Positions 33,966 through 42,041 of a DNA stretch of 64,000 nucleotides are shown here, in pieces. The notes beneath the pieces are model-generated. The model did not search any database, was not told where the DNA came from, and saw only the letters and a list, made by a program, of their open reading frames with translations. The stretch is from DASSUW01 sp963774155 (GTDB lineage: Bacteria > Actinomycetota > Thermoleophilia > Solirubrobacterales > Solirubrobacteraceae), in assembly GCA_963774155.1 (NCBI GenBank), contig CAVZDW010000004.1, forward strand, positions 496,001 through 560,000, in the 5' to 3' direction. The position numbers and the translations under genes were made by a program. Every line of letters begins with the position of its first letter. The stretch's first letter is position 1.

Positions 33966-34739
33966 TCAGCCTCGGAAGAACGCCGTGAGGGCGGCGGCGG
34001 CCGGCCCGGGATCGGCGACGTGCCCTTGCCGGGCGAACGTGCGGCGCTCGGCGTTCGGGAGGCTTGCGGCGATGGCGTCGGCGGCGCGGTCGAAGAAGTC
34101 TCCGCGCCCTCCGGTGATGACGAGGGTCGGCTGGGTGATCGTCGCGAGGCGCGCGGTGGGCGGCCGGCCGTCGCCCAGGCACGCGGCGTCGTACGCGAGC
34201 GTGGGCGCGAGCTCGAGCAGGCCCGGCCAGAACGCGGAGGCCCGGGCTCCCGCGATGCCCTCCTCGGAGGAGCCTGCGAGGCGCATGAAGAGCGCGAGCG
34301 CGTCGGCGCGGCGGTCCGCGGCGAGCAGGGTGCCGAGCTCATCGACGTACGCCTGCCAGTGCTCCGGCCAGTCGTCCGGCGTGTCGTACGGGACCTCGTA
34401 GACGGCGAGCCGGTCGATCGGGACACCCGCCGCCGCGGCCTCGAAGGCCAGGGCGCCGCCGGACGACACGCCGTAGACGTGCGCGGAACCGCCTGCGGTC
34501 TCGATCACGGCGGCGAGGTCCTCGATCTCGCGTTCCACGGCGTAGGGGAGCGTGTCGCCGCTCTCGCCGCGGCCGCGGCGGGCGTAGTTGAAGACGGTGA
34601 AGCCGGCCGCGAGCTCCGGGACCAGCGGCGCGTTCTCGCTGCCGTCGTCGAGCCCGCCGCCGACCAGGACGAGCGGCGGTCCGGTGCCGAGCCGGTCGTA
34701 CGCGATCGGCGTTCCGTCGTTCGACGTCACGTGGGTCAT
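33966..34739 (-). CDS. alpha/beta-fold hydrolase
   Basis: 257-aa hydrolase with nucleophile Ser in 'VYGVSSGGALAFEAAA', acidic residue region 'LVITGGRGDFFDRA' and a C-terminal His in 'ARQGHVADPGP'. It resembles small esterases of the family with 'VTSNDGTPIAYDRLGTGPPL' at the start. No specific substrate can be assigned. It follows the MDR gene on the same strand with a short gap. Confidence 0.8.
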   Translation of the reverse strand: MTHVTSNDGTPIAYDRLGTGPPLVLVGGGLDDGSENAPLVPELAAGFTVFNYARRGRGESGDTLPYAVEREIEDLAAVIETAGGSAHVYGVSSGGALAFEAAAAGVPIDRLAVYEVPYDTPDDWPEHWQAYVDELGTLLAADRRADALALFMRLAGSSEEGIAGARASAFWPGLLELAPTLAYDAACLGDGRPPTARLATITQPTLVITGGRGDFFDRAADAIAASLPNAERRTFARQGHVADPGPAAAALTAFFRG

Positions 34740-34746
34740 GGCCGAG

Positions 34747-35730
34747 TCAGACGGTGATGACGACCTTGCCCGGGACGTGACCCTCCTCGAGGTACCGGAT
34801 CGCCTCCGGCACCTCGGCCAGCGGGTATGTCCGGTCGATCACCGGGGAGAGCTTGCCCGCCTCGATGAGCTCCTTCAGGGCCGCCATGTCCTGCCGGTTC
34901 GACTTCACCGTGAAGCTCACGAGGCGCTGGCTCACGAACGGTGACAAGGCGGTCGCCTGGATCAGGCGGACCATCGGTCCGATCCATCGCCCGGTCGACT
35001 CTCCGCTGATGCCCAGGAGCGTCCCCTTCGGGGTCAGCGCGCGCCGGCAATCCGATGGCGAACGGGTGCCCGCCACCTGGAGGATGACGTCGTAGCGCTT
35101 CCCGCCCTCGACGAAGTCCTCCTGCGTGTAGTCGATGACATGGTCCGCCCCGAGCGAGCGGACCATGTCCACGTTCCTCGTGCTGCACACGCCCGTCACC
35201 TCGGCGCCGAGGGACTTGGCGATCTGCACACCGAACGTCCCCACGCCTCCCGATGCGCCGATGATCAGGACCTTGTGCCCGGGCTCGACCTTTCCGTGGT
35301 CGCGCAGTGCCTGGAGGGCGGTCGACGCGGCAACGGGCACGACCGCCGCTTCCTCCAACGACAGGTTGGACGGCTTCGCCGACAGGAGCTCGTCCGCGAT
35401 CGACACGCGCTCGGCGAACGTGCCGAAGCCGCGCATGAACGTGCACCCGAACACCTCGTCACCCGGCTGGAGCCTCGTGACGTTCTTGCCGACCGCTTCG
35501 ACCGGCCCGGCCACGTCGCAGCCCAGGACCGCGGTCTTCGGTGAGCGCAGTCCGAACGAGAGGCGGGCGATGCGGGGCTCGCCGCGCATCATGTGCCAGT
35601 CGGCGGGATTGACGGAGGTCGCGTGGACGCGGACCAGCACCTCGTCATCCCCCACGGCGGGCTCGGGGACGTCCTTGAGCTCGAGGACCTCCCGGGCCGA
35701 GCCGTATCCGTCCTGGACGATCGCCTTCAT
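34747..35730 (-). CDS. zinc-independent MDR oxidoreductase (quinone reductase-like)
   Basis: 327-aa NAD(P)H-dependent enzyme of the quinone oxidoreductase branch: 'LVRVHATSVNPADWHMMRG', 'LGCDVAGPVEAVGKNV' and the nucleotide motif 'VLIIGASGGVGTFGVQIAKS'. The zinc ligands of alcohol dehydrogenases are absent. Likely reduces enones or quinones. ATG 35730 fits the family start 'MKAIVQDGYGSAREVL'. Confidence 0.84.
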   Translation of the reverse strand: MKAIVQDGYGSAREVLELKDVPEPAVGDDEVLVRVHATSVNPADWHMMRGEPRIARLSFGLRSPKTAVLGCDVAGPVEAVGKNVTRLQPGDEVFGCTFMRGFGTFAERVSIADELLSAKPSNLSLEEAAVVPVAASTALQALRDHGKVEPGHKVLIIGASGGVGTFGVQIAKSLGAEVTGVCSTRNVDMVRSLGADHVIDYTQEDFVEGGKRYDVILQVAGTRSPSDCRRALTPKGTLLGISGESTGRWIGPMVRLIQATALSPFVSQRLVSFTVKSNRQDMAALKELIEAGKLSPVIDRTYPLAEVPEAIRYLEEGHVPGKVVITV

Positions 35731-35770
35731 CGTGTTCTCCTGATCGGGTCGCGGACCCAGAGAGTGTCGC

Positions 35771-36421
35771 CTAGCCCGCGTGGCTGAGGTCGCCGGACCC
35801 GTCGATGCTCTGCGTCAGCGCCGGGTCGCCGTGGTAGCGCACGTCGCCCGAGCCGTCGACTTCGACCTCGAGCCGATCGTCGGCGCGCACGTCGACGTCG
35901 CCCGATCCGCCCACGGTCACGCGCGCCTCGCGCGCCGCCAGGCCGTCGAGCTCGGCGTCACCCGAGCCGTCCAGGTCGACCGCCAGCCGTCCCGCCGTGC
36001 CGTCGAGCGCGATGTCGGCCGAGCCGTCCGAGCGGACCTCGAACGCGTCCGCGTCGATGCCGGCGACGTCGATGTCCCCGGAGCCGGACGCCTCGATGCC
36101 CGTCAGCCTCGGAACGGAGGCCTCCACGACGACGTCATCGCCGCCGAAGCCGTCGTGGTCGAACGTCAGCTCCAGCGTGCCGTCGCGCACGTCGGTGCGA
36201 ACGTCGTCGATCACCTTCTCCCCGGCAAGCACCCGCACCCGCTGCGGCTCGCCGACCTGGAGCCGGACGTCGACCGAACCGCGGTTGTCGATGCGCGTGA
36301 AGTCGGCGACATCGCGCGTCTGCGTGGTCTGGGGGCCGTCGTCGCCGACGCTGCAGCCGGCCACCGCGAGGGCGGCGACCGCGACGGGGATCAGGAGGAG
36401 GGCGCGGGGTACGGAGGGCAT
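35771..36421 (-). CDS. DUF2807 (head GIN domain) lipoprotein
   Basis: 216-aa lipoprotein: signal peptide with lipobox 'ALAVAGC' (Cys ~23), then a right-handed beta-helix-like DUF2807 domain with repeated 'GSGDIDVAGID', 'GSADIALDG', 'GSGDAELDG', 'GSGDVDVRA' units. The repeats are likely adhesive or structural. Function unknown. Its 5' side faces the CGNR regulator gene. Confidence 0.84.
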   Translation of the reverse strand: MPSVPRALLLIPVAVAALAVAGCSVGDDGPQTTQTRDVADFTRIDNRGSVDVRLQVGEPQRVRVLAGEKVIDDVRTDVRDGTLELTFDHDGFGGDDVVVEASVPRLTGIEASGSGDIDVAGIDADAFEVRSDGSADIALDGTAGRLAVDLDGSGDAELDGLAAREARVTVGGSGDVDVRADDRLEVEVDGSGDVRYHGDPALTQSIDGSGDLSHAG

Positions 36422-36536
36422 GGCTGAACGCTAGGCGCGGCCGACCATCGCCGCGGTGGAGGTCGCAGGCGGACGAGGAGGAGGAACGCCGCTCTGCGAG
36501 GGGTGGGGCTGTCCTCAGGCGTCCCGCTGCTGGCGT

Positions 36537-36565
36537 CTGACCAGCATTCGCATTATGCTGGTCAG
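36537..36565 (+). promoter_or_regulatory. perfect inverted repeat over the promoter of the CGNR gene
   Basis: CTGACCAGCAT (36537-36547), 7-bp spacer, ATGCTGGTCAG (36555-36565): an 11-bp perfect inverted repeat. The right arm overlaps a -10 box TATGCT (36554-36559) that lies 6 nt before the ATG at 36566. This looks like a repressor operator, possibly for the downstream CGNR protein itself. Confidence 0.65.
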
Positions 36566-36582
36566 ATGAGCCGGGCCGGGTC

Positions 36583-37182
36583 GTGAACGAGCGCGACAAG
36601 CGACGGGTGGGCGAGCAGATCGAGCCCGGAGGGCGACCGAAGGCGCCCGGGCGGCTCGAGCTGCTCCAGCGCTTCATCAACACCCACAACCACGACTTCC
36701 CACCCGAGTGGGACCGCATCGGCACCCCGGAGAAGGCCCAGGCGTGGCTCCGGCAGAAGCGGCTGCTGGCGCCGGAGGACCGAGTCTCGGACGCCGACGT
36801 GGTCCGCCTGCGCGAGCTCCGGGAAGCGATCCGGGCGCTCGCGCTGGCGAACCAGGGAGGGCGACCCGGGGCCGCGGCGGCAGACGTCATCCGCCGGGCC
36901 TCCGGCACGGCTCAGCTCAGCGTCGCCATCGACGCCAAGGGGCGTACCGCCCTCGAGCCCGCGCGTCGCGGGGTCGACGGTGCCGTCGCGACGCTCCTCG
37001 GCATCCTCTACGAGGCGCAGCTCGTCGGTCAGTGGTCGCGCATGAAGGGCTGTCGCCAGTGCGAGTACGCGTTCTTCGACCGCTCGAAGAACCGGTCGGC
37101 GGCCTGGTGCGCCATGTCGATCTGCGGCAATCGCACGAAGAACCGCGCGTACTACGAGCGCCGCCGCAGTTCGACGAGATGA
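36583..37182 (+). CDS. CGNR zinc-finger / ABATE-domain regulator-like protein
   Basis: 199-aa protein with an ABATE-type N-terminal region ('LELLQRFINTHNHDF', 'VVRLRELREAIRALALANQG') and a C-terminal CGNR zinc finger 'CRQCEYAFFDRSKNRSAAWC' then 'MSICGNRTKNRAYY'. This family is thought to be DNA-binding. GTG 36583 overlaps the stop of a six-codon ORF starting at ATG 36566 (GTGA), which is itself placed for leaderless initiation; either translational coupling or a missing base joins them. Stop overlaps the LivM-like start. Confidence 0.8.
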   Translation: MNERDKRRVGEQIEPGGRPKAPGRLELLQRFINTHNHDFPPEWDRIGTPEKAQAWLRQKRLLAPEDRVSDADVVRLRELREAIRALALANQGGRPGAAAADVIRRASGTAQLSVAIDAKGRTALEPARRGVDGAVATLLGILYEAQLVGQWSRMKGCRQCEYAFFDRSKNRSAAWCAMSICGNRTKNRAYYERRRSSTR

Positions 37183-38267
37183 ACGCAGGCTCGCGGCGCG
37201 TGCTCGTCGCCGCAGGCGTCGGCTTCGCGATCGTCCTGCCGCTCTTCCTCGGCGAGAGCAGCAGCGCGCTGGACAATCTGGTCCTGGCGGCGGCCTACGT
37301 GATGATGGCTCTGGGCCTGAACATCGTCGTGGGCTTCGCCGGGCTGCTCGACCTCGGGTACGTCGCGTTCTTCGCGATCGGCGCGCACGTCGCCGCCCAC
37401 TTCGGATCCGCGTTCTGGGAGAACGCCGCGGGTGGCGACGGCATCGCGCTCTTCGTGGGCGAGCCGGCCGCCGGCATGCCCGGCCTCCACTTCAACTTCC
37501 TCATCATCGTCGTGCTCGCGATCGTCGCGACGACGACCGCCGGCGTGCTGATCGGGGTGCCGACGCTGCGCCTGCGCGGCGACTATGTCGGCATCGTCAC
37601 GCTCGCGTTCGGCGAGATCATCGGGCAGGTCGTCTCCAACGGCCGGGGGATCGAGCTCTTCGGTGGATCGCTCACCGGAGGACCGCACGGCATGTCCGCC
37701 ATCGACCGGATCGACCTGCCGTTCCTCGAGCGCTTCGGTGCCCTGGACCTGCGCCCCTGGTACTGGTTCGCCCTCGCGCTCGTCGCCCTGACGCTGTTCG
37801 TCAACTTCCGGCTGCGCGACTCGCGGCTGGGCCGCGCATGGATCGCGCTGCGCGAGGACGAGGCAGCGGCGGCGAGCGCGGGCGTTCCGATCGTGCGCAC
37901 GAAGCTGCGGGCGTACGGGGTGGGGGCGGCGCTCGGCGGCGTGTCCGGCGCCTTCCTCGCGTCGTACCTGAGCACGGTCAGTCCCAGTCAGTTCACGTTC
38001 TCGTTCTCGATCTTCATCCTCGCCATGGTCGTGGTCGGCGGGCTGGGGTCGATCGAGGGCGTCGTCGTCGGTGCGATCGTCCTGTCGGCGATCAACCACT
38101 ACGTGCTGCCCAGGGTCCTCTACGACGTCCCGGGCCGTGTGGGCCTGGACTTCGACCTGTCGGAGATCTCGTCCGGCATCTACGGCTTCCTGCTGGTCAT
38201 CGTCATGCTCCTGCGACCGCTGGGCCTGCTGCCGGACCGGCGCCGCTCGCCGCTCAGCAAGCCTTGA
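37179..38267 (+). CDS. branched-chain amino acid ABC permease, LivM-like
   Basis: 362-aa inner-membrane permease of the LivM type (BPD_transp_2): 'YVMMALGLNIVVGFAGLLDL', 'GIVTLAFGEIIGQVVSN', 'RAWIALREDEAAAASAGVP' and 'VVVGGLGSIEGVVVGAIVL'. There is no LivH, LivG, LivF or binding-protein gene beside it, so it is an orphan subunit here. It is translationally coupled (ATGA) to the CGNR gene, an uncommon arrangement. Confidence 0.86.
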   Translation: MNAGSRRVLVAAGVGFAIVLPLFLGESSSALDNLVLAAAYVMMALGLNIVVGFAGLLDLGYVAFFAIGAHVAAHFGSAFWENAAGGDGIALFVGEPAAGMPGLHFNFLIIVVLAIVATTTAGVLIGVPTLRLRGDYVGIVTLAFGEIIGQVVSNGRGIELFGGSLTGGPHGMSAIDRIDLPFLERFGALDLRPWYWFALALVALTLFVNFRLRDSRLGRAWIALREDEAAAASAGVPIVRTKLRAYGVGAALGGVSGAFLASYLSTVSPSQFTFSFSIFILAMVVVGGLGSIEGVVVGAIVLSAINHYVLPRVLYDVPGRVGLDFDLSEISSGIYGFLLVIVMLLRPLGLLPDRRRSPLSKP

Positions 38268-38292
38268 TGATCGGCGGCTACGTTCGCGCGAT

Positions 38293-38994
38293 ATGCGTTC
38301 CCTCTTGCTCGTGCTCGCGGCTGTGGTAGCCGTGGCCGCCACCGCGGCGCTCCCCACCGCCCCGAGCGCCGGTGAGGGCGAGCTCGAGCCGCGGGTCGCC
38401 CCGCCGGTGGCCGCTGCGGAACCGCCCGCAGAGCGCGCGACGCGAGCGCCGCGCCGGCCGCCGGCGATCCGCTGGCGGAAGTCCATCGCCGTGGGCACGC
38501 CGGACGCCGGCCGCCTGGTCCGCGGCGTGCGCCTTCCCGCGTTCGGCGCCGGCTTCGTCGCGTGGGACGCGAACCGGCTCCGCAGCCCCAACCGAGCCTG
38601 GCGCCGGTGGGGCACCAACCGCCTGGTGCGGCTGCTGGTGACCGTCGCGCGCGACTATCGCGCCGCCCATCCGGGCGCTCGTCCGCTGCTCATCGGCGAC
38701 CTCAGCCGCCCGCACGGCGGCGACTTCGGCCGGCAGTACGGCCTTGTCTGGCACGTGAGCCACCAGAACGGACTCGACGCCGACATCTACTTCCCGCGCG
38801 AGGACCGGGCGCGGCAGGCAGCCCGAACGGCGGGCGACATCGACCGCCGGCTGTCGCAGGACCTCGTGGATCGGCTGGTCCGGGCGGGCGCGGCGAAGGT
38901 CTTCGTCGGGCCGGGCACCCGTCTGACCGGCCCGCCCGACGTGGTGCAGGTGCTCCCGGGCCACGACGACCACGTGCACGTCCGGATCCTGTAG
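38293..38994 (+). CDS. penicillin-insensitive murein endopeptidase (MepA-like)
   Basis: 233-aa secreted LAS-type metallopeptidase. Signal peptide at residues 1-25, Pro/Ala-rich linker, then catalytic core: 'IGDLSRPHGGDFG', 'HVSHQNGLDADIYFP' (zinc His and Asp) and 'GHDDHVHVRIL' (last His motif). It would cleave D-Ala-meso-DAP cross-links in peptidoglycan. ATG 38293 starts the signal peptide; the frame upstream is an extension. Confidence 0.86.
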   Translation: MRSLLLVLAAVVAVAATAALPTAPSAGEGELEPRVAPPVAAAEPPAERATRAPRRPPAIRWRKSIAVGTPDAGRLVRGVRLPAFGAGFVAWDANRLRSPNRAWRRWGTNRLVRLLVTVARDYRAAHPGARPLLIGDLSRPHGGDFGRQYGLVWHVSHQNGLDADIYFPREDRARQAARTAGDIDRRLSQDLVDRLVRAGAAKVFVGPGTRLTGPPDVVQVLPGHDDHVHVRIL

Positions 38995-38999
38995 TCGCT

Positions 39000-39026
39000 A
39001 CTTATATAAGTCGCTCGTGATACGAT
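39000..39026 (+). promoter_or_regulatory. palindromic operator and leaderless promoter of arsR-like gene
   Basis: ACTTATATAAGT (39000-39011) is a perfect 12-bp palindrome in the expected -35 region. TACGAT (39021-39026) is a -10 box 6 nt before GTG 39033. The layout suits autorepression by the ArsR protein encoded next. Confidence 0.62.
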
Positions 39027-39032
39027 CGCGCC

Positions 39033-39392
39033 GTGCACGCCTTCGACGTCCTCGGCGATCCCGTCCGCAGACGCATCCTCGAGCTGCTCGCGACCGGCGA
39101 GCAATCGTCGGGCGCGATCACGGAGATCATCCGATCCGAGTTCGGGATCTCCCAGCCCGCGGTGTCCCAGCACCTCCGCGTCCTGCGTGAGGCGGGGTTC
39201 GCGACCGTGCGCCCCGAGGGCGCACGCCGGCTCTACGCCGTCGACCCCGAGCCGCTGCGCGACGTCGATGCCTGGCTCGACCACTTCCGCGCGTTCTGGA
39301 CGCCCCGTCTGGACGCGCTCGCCACCGAGATCGCCCGCGGCCGCCGGCAGCGCCGGCTCCGCTCCACCCCCGACGAGGAGAGCACCCCATGA
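39033..39392 (+). CDS. ArsR family regulator
   Basis: 119-aa winged-helix repressor: 'VLGDPVRRRILELLATGEQS', 'SQPAVSQHLRVLREAGFATV' and 'EGARRLYAVDPEPLRDVDAW'. No metal-binding Cys pair is present. It is coupled by ATGA to an AHSA1-domain gene; this two-gene arrangement is common in actinobacteria and usually non-metal. Leaderless GTG start. Confidence 0.86.
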   Translation: MHAFDVLGDPVRRRILELLATGEQSSGAITEIIRSEFGISQPAVSQHLRVLREAGFATVRPEGARRLYAVDPEPLRDVDAWLDHFRAFWTPRLDALATEIARGRRQRRLRSTPDEESTP

Positions 39393-40030
39393 TCGACGCC
39401 GTCCACGAGATCAGCAGCGTCGACCGTCAGGTCGGCAGCCGGACCCTGGAGGCCGGCGAGGCCCGCACCCTCACCATCTCGCGCGTCTACGACACGCCGC
39501 CCGAGGACCTCTGGGACGCCTGCACCAACCCGGAGCGCCTCCCGCGCTGGTTCCTCCCGGTCTCCGGGGATCTGCGGCTGGGCGGCCGCTACGCGTTCGA
39601 GGGGAACGCGTCAGGCACGATCGAGCGCTGCGAGCCGCCCCGCAGCCTGGCCGCGACGTGGGAGTACGGCGGCCAGACCTCGTGGGTCGAGCTGCGCCTC
39701 ACGCCCGAGCCGCAGGGCGGCACGCGGTTCGCGCTCGAGCACATCGCCCACGTCGATGACGAGATCTGGGCCCAGTACGGGCCGGGCGCCGTGGGCGTCG
39801 GCTGGGACCAGGCCCTCGTCGCGCTGACCCTGCACGTCGCGAGCGGAGGCGAGCCGGTCGACCGCGAGGCCGCCGAGGCCTGGCAGGCGTCCGCTGACGG
39901 CCGCGAGTTCACCAGGCTCTCCAGCGAGCACTGGGCCGAGGCCAGCATCGCCGCGGGCGCTGACGCCGGAGAGGCGCAGGCGGCCGCGGCGCGCACGACG
40001 GACTTCTACACCGGCGAGCCGGCCGCGTGA
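39389..40030 (+). CDS. SRPBCC / AHSA1-domain protein
   Basis: 213-aa START-like fold protein: 'RVYDTPPEDLWDACTNPERL', 'RWFLPVSGDLRLGGRYAF', 'EPPRSLAATWEYG' and 'ALVALTLHV'. AHSA1-like proteins bind hydrophobic ligands or act as co-chaperones. It probably works with the ArsR partner. A clear terminator follows within 10 nt. Confidence 0.84.
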   Translation: MIDAVHEISSVDRQVGSRTLEAGEARTLTISRVYDTPPEDLWDACTNPERLPRWFLPVSGDLRLGGRYAFEGNASGTIERCEPPRSLAATWEYGGQTSWVELRLTPEPQGGTRFALEHIAHVDDEIWAQYGPGAVGVGWDQALVALTLHVASGGEPVDREAAEAWQASADGREFTRLSSEHWAEASIAAGADAGEAQAAAARTTDFYTGEPAA

Positions 40031-40037
40031 ACGAAGC

Positions 40038-40077
40038 GTCCGGCGGCTTCGGCCTGTAGCCGCCGGACAACTTTTCT
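40038..40077 (+). terminator. rho-independent terminator
   Basis: GTCCGGCGGC (40038-40047) pairs perfectly with GCCGCCGGAC (40059-40068) around an 11-nt loop, followed by AACTTTTCT. It ends the ArsR-AHSA1 operon. Confidence 0.82.
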
Positions 40078-40086
40078 GAGAGACCC

Positions 40087-40167
40087 GGAATAGCTGGGCT
40101 GCAGCGACGTCTTGTTACTGACGTCTCCCACCAGCCATCAACGAGGCTGGCCGATCGGCGGCCAGCC
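40087..40167 (+). promoter_or_regulatory. putative ECF-type promoter and leader hairpin of RTX gene
   Basis: GGAAT (40087-40091), 16-bp spacer, CGTC (40108-40111) resembles a group IV (ECF) sigma promoter; no primary-sigma -10 was seen. In the leader, GGCTGGCC (40145-40152) and GGCCAGCC (40160-40167) form an 8-bp hairpin 7 nt before AAAGGA (40175-40180), which could limit ribosome access. Two GACGTC palindromes (40106-40111 and 40120-40125) lie between. Confidence 0.45.
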
Positions 40168-40186
40168 GGGTCTCAAAGGAAAAGCG

Positions 40187-41920
40187 ATGCAAACAGGTCT
40201 TGACAACGCCTCTCGGCTCGGCCGCGGGCTTCTCGCCAGCGCGGCCCTCGCCGCGGGCATCCTCGCCGCCACGACCGTGTCGGCGAGCGCGGCCGTGACC
40301 TCGTCGTTCAGCGGCTCCGGCGTGCTGACCGTCAACGGCGACTCCCTCAACAACAACATCACGATCAGCCGCAACGCGGCTGGGAACATCCTGGTCAACG
40401 GCGGCGCGGTCGCCGTGGTCGGCGGCACGCCGACGGTGGCCAACACCTCGCTGATCCAGGTCTTCGGCCTCGACGGCCAGGACGTGATCACCATCAGCGA
40501 GGTCAACGGCGCGCTGCCGAAGGCCAACCTGTTCGGCGCGGCCGGCAACGACGTCCTCACGGGCGGCTCCGGCAACGACCAGCTCTTCGGCCAGAGCGGC
40601 AACGACACGCTCCTCGGCAAGGGCGGCTTCGACCTCCTGTTCGGCGGGACCGAGAACGACACGCTGACCGGCGGCGACGCCGACGACCAGTCCTTCGGGC
40701 AGGGCGGCACCGACCGGATGATCTGGAACCCCGGCGACGACACCGACCTCAACGAGGGCGCTGAAGGCGTCGACACGGTCGAGGTCAACGGCGGCAACGG
40801 CCTCGAGCAGTTCACCGCGACGGCCAACGGCACCCGCGTCCGCTTCGACCGCCTGAACCCGGCGCCGTTCTCGATCGACATCGGCACCTCCGAGAAGCTC
40901 GTCCTCAACGCCAACGGCGGCGACGACAGCTTCTCCGCGACCGGCAACCTCGCCGCGCTCATCGCCATCACGGTCGACGGCGGCACGGGCAACGACAACC
41001 TCCTCGGCAGCAACGGCGTCGACCTCCTGCTCGGCGGCGACGGCAACGACTTCGCCGACGGCCAGCAGGGCAACGACACCGCACTGCTCGGCGCCGGCGA
41101 CGACGCGTTCCAGTGGGATCCGGGCGACGGCAACGACGTGATCGAGGGCCAGGACGGCACCGACACGATGCCGTTCAACGGCTCCGCCGCCAACGAGAAC
41201 ATGGAGGTCTCGGCCAACGGCGGGCGCGTCCGGTTCACCCGCGACATCGCAAACATCGTGATGGACCTCGACGACGTCGAGATCATCACCGCCAGGACGC
41301 TCGGCGGCACGGACAACCTCGTCGTCAACGACGTGTCCGGCACCGACCTCACCCGCGTGAACGCCGAGCTCGCCCTGATCGGCGGCGGCGACGACCTCGC
41401 GGCCGACAACGTGATCGTGAACGCCACGAACGGCGACGACGTCGTCAGCGTCAGCGGCACGGGTCCGAGCGCACAGGTCCTCGGGCTCGCTGCCCGGGTC
41501 TCCCTGTCCGGCGCCATCGCCGGCAGCGACCGGGTGACGGTCAACGCCCTGGCCGGCGACGACGTCGTCGACGCCAGCGGGCTTGCCGCCAACTCGGCGC
41601 TGCTCACGGCGACCGGCGGCGACGACGACGACGTGCTCCTCGGCGGCGACGGCAACGACACGCTGCTCGGCGGCGCAGGCGACGACGTGATCCTCGGCGG
41701 GCCCGGCACCGACGTCATCGACGGCGCGCCCGGCGACGACGTCGTCATCCAGTCCCTCAGCGCGAACGCCGCGTCCTCGGCGACCGTGGTGGGGAAGCGC
41801 TGGCTGAAGTCCCACGCCCGCATCGTCAAGGGCAAGACCGTGCTCAAGGTCGACGGCGAGAAGCACAAGCTTCCCCGCGCCGACCTGACGGAGCTCACCC
41901 GAGACCTGCGCTCGCTCTGA
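40187..41920 (+). CDS. secreted RTX / haemolysin-type calcium-binding protein
   Basis: 577-aa exported protein. Sec signal peptide ('LLASAALAAGILAATTVSAS', cleavage near residue 36), then many GGxGxDxxx calcium-binding nonapeptides, e.g. 'GAAGNDVLTGGSGNDQLFG', 'GGTGNDNLLGSNGVDLLLG', 'GGDGNDTLLGGAGDDVILG'. No enzymatic domain is evident. The last ~60 residues are basic and non-repetitive ('VVGKRWLKSHARIVKGKTVL'), possibly a wall-attachment part. Its own long leader and terminators flank it as a single-gene unit. Confidence 0.82.
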   Translation: MQTGLDNASRLGRGLLASAALAAGILAATTVSASAAVTSSFSGSGVLTVNGDSLNNNITISRNAAGNILVNGGAVAVVGGTPTVANTSLIQVFGLDGQDVITISEVNGALPKANLFGAAGNDVLTGGSGNDQLFGQSGNDTLLGKGGFDLLFGGTENDTLTGGDADDQSFGQGGTDRMIWNPGDDTDLNEGAEGVDTVEVNGGNGLEQFTATANGTRVRFDRLNPAPFSIDIGTSEKLVLNANGGDDSFSATGNLAALIAITVDGGTGNDNLLGSNGVDLLLGGDGNDFADGQQGNDTALLGAGDDAFQWDPGDGNDVIEGQDGTDTMPFNGSAANENMEVSANGGRVRFTRDIANIVMDLDDVEIITARTLGGTDNLVVNDVSGTDLTRVNAELALIGGGDDLAADNVIVNATNGDDVVSVSGTGPSAQVLGLAARVSLSGAIAGSDRVTVNALAGDDVVDASGLAANSALLTATGGDDDDVLLGGDGNDTLLGGAGDDVILGGPGTDVIDGAPGDDVVIQSLSANAASSATVVGKRWLKSHARIVKGKTVLKVDGEKHKLPRADLTELTRDLRSL

Positions 41921-41943
41921 GCTCAGCTCGATCCTGACCGGCC

Positions 41944-41978
41944 GCCGGCGCCAGAACCTCTCGGGTTCTGGCGCCGGC
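41944..41978 (+). terminator. strong hairpin after the RTX gene
   Basis: A perfect 15-bp inverted repeat: GCCGGCGCCAGAACC (41944-41958), loop TCTCG, GGTTCTGGCGCCGGC (41964-41978). There is no T-tract, so it may be a Rho-independent terminator of weak type or an mRNA-stability hairpin. Confidence 0.65.
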
Positions 41979-42041
41979 TCGGTCATGGACGGTCTCGAAC
42001 CTGCGAGATCCGGCTTGTGCCGTTGCGGGAAGGAGAGTCCC

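Noticed and set aside
40112..41986. Long minus-strand frames opposite the RTX gene
   Set aside because: They arise from the repetitive GC-rich nonapeptide codons and contain no independent domain.
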